Below, one piece after another: positions 13,278-21,300 of a DNA stretch of 37,195 nucleotides. This stretch comes from an uncultured Erysipelotrichaceae bacterium (GTDB lineage Bacteria; Bacillota_I; Bacilli_A; Erysipelotrichales; Erysipelotrichaceae). Both the position numbers and the translations under genes were made by a program. The number at the start of each line of letters is the position of its first letter. The stretch's first letter is position 1. A model generated the notes under the pieces. That model did no database searches. It worked only from the letters and a program-made list of their open reading frames with translations, and was not told the origin of the DNA. The stretch lies in assembly GCA_902775735.1 (NCBI GenBank), contig CACYNH010000027.1:1-37195 (forward strand). Direction: 5' to 3'.

Positions 13278-14525
13278 ATGAAAGAATTCTGCCTGTTAAC
13301 GGAAGAGGAATATACAGCCTTTCAGAAAACAAGCGCCCTGCGCGGTTTCCTGAATTCAAAAGAAGCGGTTCATCTGAAAAAAGCCAACGGCTGGCTGACC
13401 GAATACGCCGGCGTCAAAGAGGACGGCAAAGTCATCGCCGCCACTCCGCTGACGATGATCCCGCTTATGAAAATCTACCGTTTCTGCCACGCCCAGAGCG
13501 GTTTCCTGATGGACTACCATGATGAAGAAACCCTTTCCTTCTTTGTGCAGGAGCTCAAAAAGCACCTGGCAAAGCAGAAAGTCGTGTATATGCTGGTGAA
13601 TCCGAATATCGACCATGTCGAGCGGGACATCGACGGCAATGAGGTTGAGGGCGGCTATGACAACAGCTATGTGAAGGAAGCGCTGGAAAGAAACGGCTTT
13701 GAGCACCAGGGCTTTGTGCGTGACTATTCCGCCTTCACAATGATCAGCTGGATTTTCACGCTTGATCTGACTGACAAAACAGAAGCGCAGGTTTTAAAGG
13801 AAATGGACCAGCAGACAAGATGGTCGGTGAACAAGACCGTCAAACAGGGCATCCAGGTCCGTGAGCTGAAGCCTGAGGAAATCGGAAAGTTCATTGAAAT
13901 GGAAGAGCGCACAGCGAAACGGCGCGGCTTTGAGATGCGTGAGCATGATTTCTACAAGAAGCAGCTGGACGCCTATGGGGAACACGCGAAAGTTCTTCTT
14001 GCCTATCTTGATCTCAATGAATTCCGTGAGAATCTGAAGAAAGAAAAAGAACAGCTGGACGCTGACATGGCGGAAGTGAACGAGAAGCTTGCGGAAATGC
14101 CCAATTCCAAAAAGTTCGTCAAGAAACAGAGGGTCATCCAGGAGGCGCTGGATCTCAATGAAAAGAAATGGAAGGAAGCCGATGAAACCGAAGCGGAACA
14201 CGGTTCCCTTCTGGAAATGGCGGCCTCATTCTTCATCATCTATGACAATGAGATCGTCTACCTCTATTCCGCTGCCGAGGATGAATACCGGAAATACAAC
14301 GCGCCCTATGCGATCCAGCTGGCAATCATCCGCTATGCCATTGAACATCACATCCCCCGCTACAACTTCTACGGCATCTCGGGAAATTTCTCAAAGGACG
14401 CGGACGACTATGGCGTCTATGAGTTCAAGAAAGGCTTCGGCGGCAGAGTCGAGCAGCTCATCGGCGAGTTTGTGCTGCCGGTGAACAAAGCGGTCTACAA
14501 ACTTTATAAAACAGTGAAGAAATAA
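13278..14525 (+). CDS. FemAB-family peptidoglycan interpeptide bridge aminoacyltransferase
   Basis: A cytosolic, membrane-associated ligase that transfers an amino acid from aminoacyl-tRNA to the side chain of lipid II (FemX/MurM type). The 415-residue product has two GNAT-like halves, the RWSVNKTVKQGI signature (about 171-182), a charged coiled-coil arm (about 237-300) and the ending YNFYGISG...YEFKKGFGG (about 342-370). GAGG lies 9 nt before the ATG at 13278; the longer frame from 13203 overlaps the promoter. No second fem gene is adjacent, so a single-residue bridge or first-residue addition is plausible. Divergent flippase gene suggests coupled cell-wall precursor supply. Amino acid specificity unknown. 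Confidence 0.9.
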   Translation: MKEFCLLTEEEYTAFQKTSALRGFLNSKEAVHLKKANGWLTEYAGVKEDGKVIAATPLTMIPLMKIYRFCHAQSGFLMDYHDEETLSFFVQELKKHLAKQKVVYMLVNPNIDHVERDIDGNEVEGGYDNSYVKEALERNGFEHQGFVRDYSAFTMISWIFTLDLTDKTEAQVLKEMDQQTRWSVNKTVKQGIQVRELKPEEIGKFIEMEERTAKRRGFEMREHDFYKKQLDAYGEHAKVLLAYLDLNEFRENLKKEKEQLDADMAEVNEKLAEMPNSKKFVKKQRVIQEALDLNEKKWKEADETEAEHGSLLEMAASFFIIYDNEIVYLYSAAEDEYRKYNAPYAIQLAIIRYAIEHHIPRYNFYGISGNFSKDADDYGVYEFKKGFGGRVEQLIGEFVLPVNKAVYKLYKTVKK

Positions 14526-14533
14526 AATAAGAA

Positions 14534-14560
14534 AGGTTCCCTGGCGGGAACCTGTTTTCG
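14534..14560. terminator. bidirectional terminator between FemAB and xpt
   Basis: An 8-bp perfect stem (14534-14541/14546-14553) with a 4-nt loop, followed by TTTTC on the plus strand and TTTCTTATTTT on the minus strand, between converging genes. Confidence 0.85.
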
Positions 14561-15136
14561 TTACTGCTTTCTGAAGGTGATGCCTTCTTCGCTCATTGAT
14601 TCAATGATGGCGAGGCTTTCAAGCGGAAGGCCTTTTGCGCGCATCTCATCGCCGCCGGGCTGGAAGCCCTTTTCGATGCAGATGCCGATGCCGCCGACCT
14701 TTGCCCCGGCCTGCTCACAGATTGACAGCAGACCTCTTAAAGCGGCGCCGTTGGCGAGGAAATCATCGACGATCAGAACGGTATCGTCTGCGGAAAGATA
14801 TGACTGCGACATGGTGATGTCATAGTCGCTGTCATAGGTGAAGGAATGAACCTTCGCGGTGTAGGTGTCTTTGCCGATGTTGAGGCTTCTTGCCTTTTTA
14901 GCGAAAACAACCGGCACGCCGAAGACTCTTGCGGCCGCGCAGGCGATGGCGATGCCGCTGGCTTCGATCGTGATGACCTTCGTGATCTGTTTATCTTTGA
15001 AGAGCCTGTATAATTCTTTTCCGATCTCATCGAGCAGCTGCACATCGATCTGATGATTGAGGAAACTGTCGACCTTGAGGATCTCAGTGCCGATCACCCT
15101 TCCGTCGCGGGCGATTCTTTCTTCCAAAAGTTTCAT
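14561..15136 (-). CDS. xpt: xanthine phosphoribosyltransferase
   Basis: Purine salvage enzyme converting xanthine and PRPP to XMP. The 191-residue protein aligns along its whole length with Bacillus Xpt: start MKLLEERIARDG, VITIEASGIAIA, and the PRPP loop VLIVDDFLANGAA (119-131). GGAGGTGGAG precedes the ATG. It lies 18 nt after the M32 carboxypeptidase gene in the same direction, so it is probably the second gene of that transcript. In bacilli xpt usually follows a purine riboswitch; none is visible here. Confidence 0.95.
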   Translation of the reverse strand: MKLLEERIARDGRVIGTEILKVDSFLNHQIDVQLLDEIGKELYRLFKDKQITKVITIEASGIAIACAAARVFGVPVVFAKKARSLNIGKDTYTAKVHSFTYDSDYDITMSQSYLSADDTVLIVDDFLANGAALRGLLSICEQAGAKVGGIGICIEKGFQPGGDEMRAKGLPLESLAIIESMSEEGITFRKQ

Positions 15137-15154
15137 AACTCCACCTCCGTATGA

Positions 15155-16654
15155 TTATTTAAGATGATACAGTTTTGTATACTTTTCCTCAAGATAATCA
15201 AGGTAATAATTCACATCAAACGCCTTGCCGGTGGCGATCTTCATGATTTCATCGGCGTCATAGCGGCAGCCGTACTTATGGATGTGCTCTTTGAGCCAGT
15301 CCACGCAGATTTCAAAGTGACCGCTTCTGAGGGCTTCATCGACGTCGATTTCCTCGCGCATCTTTGCCGTAAACTGGGCCGAGAAAGCGGAGCCGAGGGC
15401 GTAGGTCGGGAAGTAGCCGAAGGAGCCGTCGCTCCAGTGGACGTCCTGCAGGATGCCCTCTCTTGCGGAAGGCACATCGACGCCAAGGTACTTCTTATAC
15501 ATTTCATTCCATGTCTGATCCAGGCCTTCGGTGGAGATGGATCCGTCAAAGAGACCCTTTTCGATTTCGTATCTGACCAGGATGTGCAGCGGATAGGTCA
15601 GCTCGTCGGCTTCGGTTCTGACCAGTGAGCATCTTGCGACATTGACGGCCGCGGTGAACTGTTCGGGCGTGACGTCCTTTAACTGCTCAGGGAACTGCTT
15701 CTTTAATAAAGGAAGATTGTATTCCCAGAAAGCGACAGTTCTGCCCAGGTAGTTTTCGAAGAGTCTTGACTGTGACTCGTGCATGCCGGAGGAGATGCCT
15801 TCGGAAAGGATCATGCCGTCATATTTATCATCGCAGTCATGTTCATAGGTGGCGTGTCCGACTTCATGAACGGTGGAAAGGATCGCGGAAGCGACATTGT
15901 TTTCAATATATTTTGTTGTGGTGCGGCAGTCATTCTCGCAGACCCAGTTGGTGAAGGGATGCTCGGTCTCGTTCTGATAGCCCCAGTCTGAATCGAAATG
16001 CAGGTACTTCAGAAGATCGGCGCAATAGCGCTTCTGCCCTTCGATGTCATAGTGCTGATACAGGAAGCTGTCGTCGATCTGCTCAGCTTCCTCCACCCGG
16101 CGGATCAGAGGAACCAGACGCTCTTTGAGGGCGTTAAAGAAGACGTCATACTTTTCACGGTTCATGCCCGGCTCAAAGTCATCGAGCATCTGGTCATAGA
16201 GATCCATATCGCTGTTTCTGTATGAATAGTGTTTCTTCTTTGTCTCGATGACCTTTTTGAGATAAGGCTCGAAAATGGAATAGTCGTTCTTTGTTTTGGC
16301 TTCCAGCCAGGCGTCGTAGGACTTGTTCATGAGCTCTTCGGCTGCGATGAATTCCTCTTTGGGGATGCACATTGTGGCCATCGCGTCCTTGTAATAAAGA
16401 TACGCGGCTCTTTTTGTGTCGCCGTCAAGATCCGGATCATCCTTCATTTCTTTAAGAAGCTCAATGATTGCGGGATCGGTGACGATGGAAAACAGCTCGC
16501 CGGAAAGGTAAGCGGTTCTCGCGTCGCGGTATGCGCTGCCGCCGCTCGGGGCGACGGTCATCTTGTCGGTCATGATAATGCTTAACGCCATGTCATAGGC
16601 GGACTTTCTGAACAGCCAGTCATTGTAGGCCTGCAGTTTTTCTTCTGTGATCAT
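15155..16654 (-). CDS. M32 family metallocarboxypeptidase
   Basis: Cytosolic zinc carboxypeptidase of the Taq/Pfu type that trims C-terminal residues from peptides. The roughly 499-residue product has the three family signatures: EHPFTNWVCENDCRTTT, zinc site HEVGH (about 263-267), and HESQSRLFEN with the third ligand region following. Length is standard. An in-frame TTG lies 6 nt upstream at 16660 but only 2 nt after GGAG; the ATG at 16654 is 8 nt after it and is preferred. It leads a two-gene unit with xpt. The metabolic link between peptide trimming and purine salvage is not evident. Confidence 0.94.
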   Translation of the reverse strand: MITEEKLQAYNDWLFRKSAYDMALSIIMTDKMTVAPSGGSAYRDARTAYLSGELFSIVTDPAIIELLKEMKDDPDLDGDTKRAAYLYYKDAMATMCIPKEEFIAAEELMNKSYDAWLEAKTKNDYSIFEPYLKKVIETKKKHYSYRNSDMDLYDQMLDDFEPGMNREKYDVFFNALKERLVPLIRRVEEAEQIDDSFLYQHYDIEGQKRYCADLLKYLHFDSDWGYQNETEHPFTNWVCENDCRTTTKYIENNVASAILSTVHEVGHATYEHDCDDKYDGMILSEGISSGMHESQSRLFENYLGRTVAFWEYNLPLLKKQFPEQLKDVTPEQFTAAVNVARCSLVRTEADELTYPLHILVRYEIEKGLFDGSISTEGLDQTWNEMYKKYLGVDVPSAREGILQDVHWSDGSFGYFPTYALGSAFSAQFTAKMREEIDVDEALRSGHFEICVDWLKEHIHKYGCRYDADEIMKIATGKAFDVNYYLDYLEEKYTKLYHLK

Positions 16655-16685
16655 AATCAAATCTCCAATCTACCGCTTATGATAT

Positions 16686-16709
16686 CAGAAAACCCGGCGG
16701 ACCGGGTTT
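16686..16709 (-). terminator. terminator of the aldo/keto reductase gene
   Basis: AAACCCGG and CCGGGTTT form an 8-bp perfect stem with 4-nt loop (16690-16697/16702-16709), followed on the minus strand by TTCTG. Confidence 0.78.
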
Positions 16710-16736
16710 CTCTCACATAACAATTGTGCCTGAGGA

Positions 16737-17654
16737 TCAGGGCAGACGGTTGCCGGCGGCTCTGTAGAGGGCGTACCACTCTTCACGCGTCAGCTCAAGA
16801 TCAGCTGCTTTGGCGGCGTCGGCGAGTCTGGAAGGCTTTGAGGTGCCGGTGATGACCTGCATCTTTGCCGGATAGCGCAGATTCCAGGCGTAGGCGATGA
16901 CGTCCTTGCCCACACTGTACTTTTCACACAGCTCGTCCATGAGCTTGTTGAGCTCGGGATATCTGTCGTCGTTGAGGAATGTGCCGGCGAAGTAGCCAAC
17001 CTGCAGCGGCGACCAGGTCTGGATGGCCATATTGTTCATGCGGCAGTATTCCAGGGTGCCGCCGTCTCTCATGACCGCTGGATTATCGGCCATGTTGATG
17101 TTGAGACCGGCGTCGAAGAGCGGCGTATGGACGATGGAAAGCTGGACCTGGTTGGCGCACAGTTCCTCTTCCACACAGCTCTTTAAAAGATCCATCTGGT
17201 AGCGGTTCATGTTGGAAACGCCGAAGTGGCGGACTTTGCCTGCCGCCTTGAGTTCGTTGAAGGCTTCATTGACTTCTTCCGGCTCCATGAGGGCGTCGGG
17301 TCTGTGCAGAAGCAGCGAGTCGATGTGATCGGTGTGGAGTCTGGTCAGAATGCCGTCAACGGCGGAAAGGATGTATTCTTTTGAGAAATCGAAGAAGCCC
17401 TGGCGGATGCCGCACTTGGACTGGATGAACATCTTTTCACGCAGCTGCGGCTGCTGTGCAAGAAGTCTTCCGAAGACCTCTTCGGATCTGCCGCCGCCGT
17501 AGATGTCGGCGTGGTCGAAGAAGTTGATGCCGTTTTCAAGGGCGGTTTTGACAAATTCTTCGGCTGTCGGTTCATCGAACCCGGCGATGCGCATCGTGCC
17601 GGCGCCGATGACGGAAACTTTTTCCTTTGCGGAAGAGAATTCAATATATTTCAT
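16737..17654 (-). CDS. aldo/keto reductase (YdhF-like)
   Basis: Cytosolic NADPH-dependent oxidoreductase with TIM-barrel fold, 305 residues. The catalytic tetrad is visible: Asp and Tyr in FFDHADIYGGG, Lys in IQSKCGI and His in SLLLHRPD. The C-terminal nucleotide-binding part includes VITGTSKPSRL. Overall it resembles E. coli YdhF and related oxidoreductases of unknown physiological substrate. No Shine-Dalgarno sequence stands at the normal distance; the only good one is 33 nt upstream, behind a hairpin (see separate entry). No earlier in-frame ATG fits. Single-gene unit. Confidence 0.92.
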   Translation of the reverse strand: MKYIEFSSAKEKVSVIGAGTMRIAGFDEPTAEEFVKTALENGINFFDHADIYGGGRSEEVFGRLLAQQPQLREKMFIQSKCGIRQGFFDFSKEYILSAVDGILTRLHTDHIDSLLLHRPDALMEPEEVNEAFNELKAAGKVRHFGVSNMNRYQMDLLKSCVEEELCANQVQLSIVHTPLFDAGLNINMADNPAVMRDGGTLEYCRMNNMAIQTWSPLQVGYFAGTFLNDDRYPELNKLMDELCEKYSVGKDVIAYAWNLRYPAKMQVITGTSKPSRLADAAKAADLELTREEWYALYRAAGNRLP

Positions 17655-17723
17655 GATGTGTACATGCCGTCCAGGCAGAGACGGCCTCTCCTTACGGTTG
17701 GTGCGCCTGTTGGATTCATTGTA
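17655..17723 (-). promoter_or_regulatory. leader of the aldo/keto reductase gene with hairpin between SD and start
   Basis: The minus-strand -10 TACAAT (17718-17723) is preceded by TGT, an extended -10; the -35 is weak. The leader holds AAGGAG (17688-17693), then a perfect GCCGTC/GACGGC hairpin (17666-17685), then the ATG at 17654. Folding the hairpin would bring the ribosome site to about 13 nt from the start. This may control translation. Confidence 0.4.
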
Positions 17724-17732
17724 ACATTCAGA

Positions 17733-17761
17733 TATTCAAAAAGCAGTCGTGATGACTGCTT
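17733..17761 (-). terminator. terminator of the tldD-tldE-HAD operon
   Basis: AAGCAGTC and GACTGCTT form an 8-bp perfect stem (17741-17748/17754-17761) followed by a T run on the minus strand, 2 nt beyond the HAD stop codon. Confidence 0.87.
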
Positions 17762-17762
17762 T

Positions 17763-18533
17763 CTAGAGTGATTCAAGAATCCGGAGCGCTTCAGCCGCGC
17801 TGTCAACGACATAGTCGGCCGCCGCTTTTACTTTTTCCGGGGAAAAGCTGAATGTGAAGGCAACGTCCGCGGCTTTGAGCAGCGGGATGTCGTTATAGGA
17901 ATCGCCGATTCCCCCGATGATCATTCTTCCCCCAGTTCTTTTTCTGAGCTCCTCAATGCCGGTGCCCTTGGAACAGGTTCTGTCGGTGATGTCGATGTGG
18001 TCGTTGTTCTGATAGACCGCAAGCTTTCTGCCATAGATCTTCTTCAGCTGCTTTGCGGCTTCTGAGGCAATCTCAGGCGAGGCGGTGCCGGCGGAAACCT
18101 GGTGGATTCTGCCTTCCGGCAGATCATCAAAGCTGTCCACGAAGATCTGGGCGTGTTCGCCGCTTTCCTTCTTTCCCACCCGGTAGAGGATTCCGTTTAA
18201 ATGGACATAGAAAATCCGGTGATGACAGAGCAGGCCATAGAGTCCGCGGGCAGTCTGCCGCGGTATGGCTGTTTCGGAAACAATCCTCACGCCTTTGGGC
18301 TCAGGTTCGGCATAGACCGCGCCGGAAGAAACAATATAGAAATCCGACGGCGGCATGCCTACCGACGCTTTGAGGATGCTGTCGAGGGCCCTGCCCGAGC
18401 ACATGCCGAAAAGATTGCCGTGCTCACGGAAGGAAGCGATGGCTTCCATGTCGTCTCTTCTGACATAGGGATGGGGCGCGTTGTAATGCCTGAGGGTGCC
18501 GTCGAAATCGCTGGCCATGATTTTTCTGGCCAT
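17763..18533 (-). CDS. HAD-superfamily hydrolase, Cof/IIB type
   Basis: A cytosolic sugar- or nucleotide-phosphate phosphatase of 256 residues. Motif I is DFDGTL, motif II the Ser in SSGAV, the Lys is in CSKGTGIEEL and motif IV is GIGDSYNDIPLL. A large C2B cap lies between. Substrate unknown. It starts 1 nt after the TldE stop codon and is the last gene of the tldD-tldE unit, so it is translationally coupled to tldE. A role with the TldD/E protease is not implied by family knowledge. Confidence 0.9.
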   Translation of the reverse strand: MARKIMASDFDGTLRHYNAPHPYVRRDDMEAIASFREHGNLFGMCSGRALDSILKASVGMPPSDFYIVSSGAVYAEPEPKGVRIVSETAIPRQTARGLYGLLCHHRIFYVHLNGILYRVGKKESGEHAQIFVDSFDDLPEGRIHQVSAGTASPEIASEAAKQLKKIYGRKLAVYQNNDHIDITDRTCSKGTGIEELRKRTGGRMIIGGIGDSYNDIPLLKAADVAFTFSFSPEKVKAAADYVVDSAAEALRILESL

Positions 18534-18534
18534 A

Positions 18535-19821
18535 TCAGTCTTCGCTGCCGGTGACAGTGACTCCTTCCAGACGGATCAAGACCGGGACACGGGCGCTGCC
18601 CTGTGTGTTCATTTCCCTGCTCATCCGCATTTCTTTCACCAGCTCATTGAGATTTCCGGAAACGGAACCGCCGCTGACCGGAGTGACTTTGTTTCCGTCA
18701 TGGTACCAGGCAAGACGGATTTCGCCGAAGAAGTCACCGGTCAGGGCGTCGGCCTGGAAATCGGAGAATTCGGCCGCTTCAAGATAGCTTCCGCAGCGGA
18801 TCTCCTCTTCGCTCATTGTGCCGCCGCTGACTTCCCAGTTGGTCACAATGAAGGAATCCTCATTGCCGATATAGCTGGAGAACATTCTGTTTCCGGTATA
18901 TTCCCTGACAACGCCGTCTTCAATCAGCGTCAGATCACGGACGGGAGCGCCTTCCGCATCATAGACACGGTTGGACGGGGAGTTTTCCAGATAACGCAGC
19001 GCTTTGAGGGTGACTCTGTCGCCTTTGATGTCTCTGGCGTAAGGTTCGCCCTTCTTCCAGTCGCTCATGCCGCGGAAGACAAGTGCGGCGTCGATTTTCT
19101 CAAGGAAATATGAGGCCAGGGTCAGCGCGCTTTCGCCCCGGAAGACTGCCGGGCACTTCACCAGGTTGGGAGTTTTTTTCGCGTTCAGACGGTCATGGCC
19201 GCAGCGCATTGTTTCGTAAATGTCTTTTGTGATCTGTTCTTTGTCGCATGTGCCGCTGCGGTACATGCGGTAAAGCTCGATTTCATGGTCTTCATCACGG
19301 GCGTTGATCACGGCTTCCATCATGGAAGTCATGAAGGCCTGATGAATGTCGATGCCGGTTGAAGTAATCAGGCGCTCGTCTTTCTTTGAAACGAAGATCT
19401 CGTGGGAATTGATGTCTTCGGTGGGCGTTTCCCTGATTTCCTCCATCATCGAAATATAATCAGCCGCTGTTTCCGCGACGGACGCCGGTCTGTTTCCAAA
19501 CGGCTCAGCCTCACGGAATGCGTGCAGTTCATAATTGCGGTTGCGGACCAGCTGTGCCCTTTCGCACAGGGAATCCACGAGCTTTTTCATTTCCTCTTCG
19601 CTGCTGCCCTGCTTCACTTCGGCTGAAGCGCTGCCGATGAACTGTCCGTCTTCGCTGCGTTTGTAGACAGTCAGACTGACATGGTCAGTGTTCTTCACAC
19701 GGTTCTGATCCAGTTTATGGGCGATGAAGTAGAACTCCCAGCCTTCTGTTTCAGTATCGGTGATCTGCCAGTCGTCGGCGGCGGAAGCTTTGAGGATTTC
19801 TATGAGTTTTTCAATCATCAT
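18535..19821 (-). CDS. TldD/PmbA family protein, non-catalytic subunit (TldE-like)
   Basis: The inactive partner of the heterodimeric TldD/TldE metalloprotease. The 428-residue product lacks HExxxH, as TldE/PmbA does, and ends with the typical GGSVSGNLNELV and RVPVLIRLEGVTVTG strand. The start ATG overlaps the tldD stop as ATGA, with GAGG a few bases ahead; a longer frame to 19875 lies wholly inside tldD and is not used. In E. coli the complex trims unfolded peptides and matures microcin B17 and CcdA; in this organism the substrate is unknown. No RiPP precursor was seen nearby. Confidence 0.92.
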   Translation of the reverse strand: MMIEKLIEILKASAADDWQITDTETEGWEFYFIAHKLDQNRVKNTDHVSLTVYKRSEDGQFIGSASAEVKQGSSEEEMKKLVDSLCERAQLVRNRNYELHAFREAEPFGNRPASVAETAADYISMMEEIRETPTEDINSHEIFVSKKDERLITSTGIDIHQAFMTSMMEAVINARDEDHEIELYRMYRSGTCDKEQITKDIYETMRCGHDRLNAKKTPNLVKCPAVFRGESALTLASYFLEKIDAALVFRGMSDWKKGEPYARDIKGDRVTLKALRYLENSPSNRVYDAEGAPVRDLTLIEDGVVREYTGNRMFSSYIGNEDSFIVTNWEVSGGTMSEEEIRCGSYLEAAEFSDFQADALTGDFFGEIRLAWYHDGNKVTPVSGGSVSGNLNELVKEMRMSREMNTQGSARVPVLIRLEGVTVTGSED

Positions 19822-21251
19822 CCGAGCCTCGCTTTCGTTTTGAGATAAGGGCCGCCGTCGGCGACTTTGACCCATTCCTTATAGCCCTTGCCGCAGCCGC
19901 CGGTGCCGAAGACCTCACGGTCTTTTGAAACCATGGTGATATTGCCGAGCAGGTCGGGCACATAGCCGGTCATGATGATCGGGGCGAAAAGCTTTCCGGT
20001 GAATTTCCCGGCGCGGATTTCGCGGCCGGCTTTGATGATGCACTGGATGCCCCAGTGCTTGGGGTCCTCCATGCCGCTTTCCATGCCTTCCAGCAGGAAA
20101 CCGTATTTCACGGAGGCGATCATGTCCTCAAGGGTGTCATTGCCGGAATCGAAAATGGTGTTCGTCATTCTTGTATAGACTTTGTGCTCAAAGTTCTCGC
20201 GCTTGCCGTTGCCGGTCGGCTTTGTGCCGAGGCGCACGGCGCTTAAAGCGTCGCAGATGCCGGTGCGCAGGATGCCGTTTTCGATTTCCGTGACGTCCCC
20301 TGCCAGGGTTCCTTCATCATCGAACGCGTAGCTGGTGACGTTTTGTGCGCAGAGCGCTCCTTCGTGCATGGTGACAAGGTCAGAGCCGACCCTCTGGTCG
20401 ATATACTTCGCGCCAAGGGCCCTGTTTTTGACAAACATGTCCATCTCAACGCCGTGTCCGAACGCCTCATGGGCGATTAAGCCGGAAACCTCCGGGGAAG
20501 CGATGACTTCGTATTCACCCGGTTCAATCCTTTCGGCGCTGAGAAGTTCTTCGGCGGTATGGACTGCGTGCTCAAGATGATCCGCGAGCTGATCAAACAG
20601 TTCGGGACCGCATAAACCGGAGACGCCTTCGTAGGCGTTCTGGGTATTGCCGTCTTTTGAAACGACGGGAACCACGGTCGCTTCAGAGAAGACATAGCTC
20701 TGCCGCATGTCCCTGTTTTTACTCAGGAACATTTTGCACACATGGGTGGACTGACCGGTGACGATGCAGTCGATCATGTATTCAGAAAGGCTCATTCCCT
20801 TTTCGCTTAAGGCGCTGAGTTTTGCGATCAGTTCTTTCGTGTCTGCGGTTTCGGGCAGCTGTTCTGTTTCCTTTTCGACAAAAAGAGTGAGCGGCTCATC
20901 GCTTAAGACAGGCGTTTCATAGATCTTCGCATTGCATGACTGCAGGACGGCGTACTGCTGCGCGAATGACTCCGTGACCTTCCGGTATGTTTCCTTCACG
21001 TCTTCAGGATGGAAGTCATTGAGGGCGTATTCGCTGTAGAAACCGTTTTTCGCTGTGCGGATGACGATGCCCCGCTCAGCCATCATGGTGCGGTCGCTGA
21101 CGTTTTTGGCGTGTTTTGAGATTCTGATATTGAGGCCGGCGGAATCCGCGGCAAGGATACTGACATAGTCATACTCTTCACTTAAAAGAGAGACCAGTTC
21201 CTTCAAGCCGCCGGAAATGCCGTTCAGATACTCTGAAAATGGTGCTTTCAT
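19818..21251 (-). CDS. tldD: TldD/PmbA family metalloprotease, catalytic subunit
   Basis: The active subunit of the TldD/E peptidase, 477 residues. The zinc site is HEAFGH (His261-Glu262-His266), followed by GVEMDMFVKN. The C-terminal half has GTGGCGKGYKEWVKVADGGPYLKT. Cytosolic. GGAGG lies 8 nt before the ATG. It is the first gene of a tldD-tldE-HAD operon with ATGA overlap and 1-nt spacing. Its promoter overlaps the end of the upstream lipoprotein gene. Confidence 0.94.
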   Translation of the reverse strand: MKAPFSEYLNGISGGLKELVSLLSEEYDYVSILAADSAGLNIRISKHAKNVSDRTMMAERGIVIRTAKNGFYSEYALNDFHPEDVKETYRKVTESFAQQYAVLQSCNAKIYETPVLSDEPLTLFVEKETEQLPETADTKELIAKLSALSEKGMSLSEYMIDCIVTGQSTHVCKMFLSKNRDMRQSYVFSEATVVPVVSKDGNTQNAYEGVSGLCGPELFDQLADHLEHAVHTAEELLSAERIEPGEYEVIASPEVSGLIAHEAFGHGVEMDMFVKNRALGAKYIDQRVGSDLVTMHEGALCAQNVTSYAFDDEGTLAGDVTEIENGILRTGICDALSAVRLGTKPTGNGKRENFEHKVYTRMTNTIFDSGNDTLEDMIASVKYGFLLEGMESGMEDPKHWGIQCIIKAGREIRAGKFTGKLFAPIIMTGYVPDLLGNITMVSKDREVFGTGGCGKGYKEWVKVADGGPYLKTKARLG

Positions 21252-21273
21252 TTACGGTACCTCCATCCCGAAG

Positions 21274-21300
21274 ATTGTAGCACTTTCTTCTTATTGTGAA
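21274..21300 (-). promoter_or_regulatory. promoter of the tldD operon
   Basis: Minus-strand TTCACA (21295-21300) and TACAAT (21274-21279), spacing 15 bp, with extended TGC. It overlaps the 3' end of the upstream lipoprotein gene. No terminator was seen between the two genes, so read-through is possible. Confidence 0.5.

Noticed and set aside
15155..15160. Purine riboswitch in front of xpt
   Set aside because: Only 18 nt separate xpt from the upstream gene; no room for an aptamer.
19818..21251. RiPP biosynthesis cluster around tldD
   Set aside because: No precursor peptide, cyclase, rSAM or dedicated exporter nearby; TldD/E are common housekeeping proteins.
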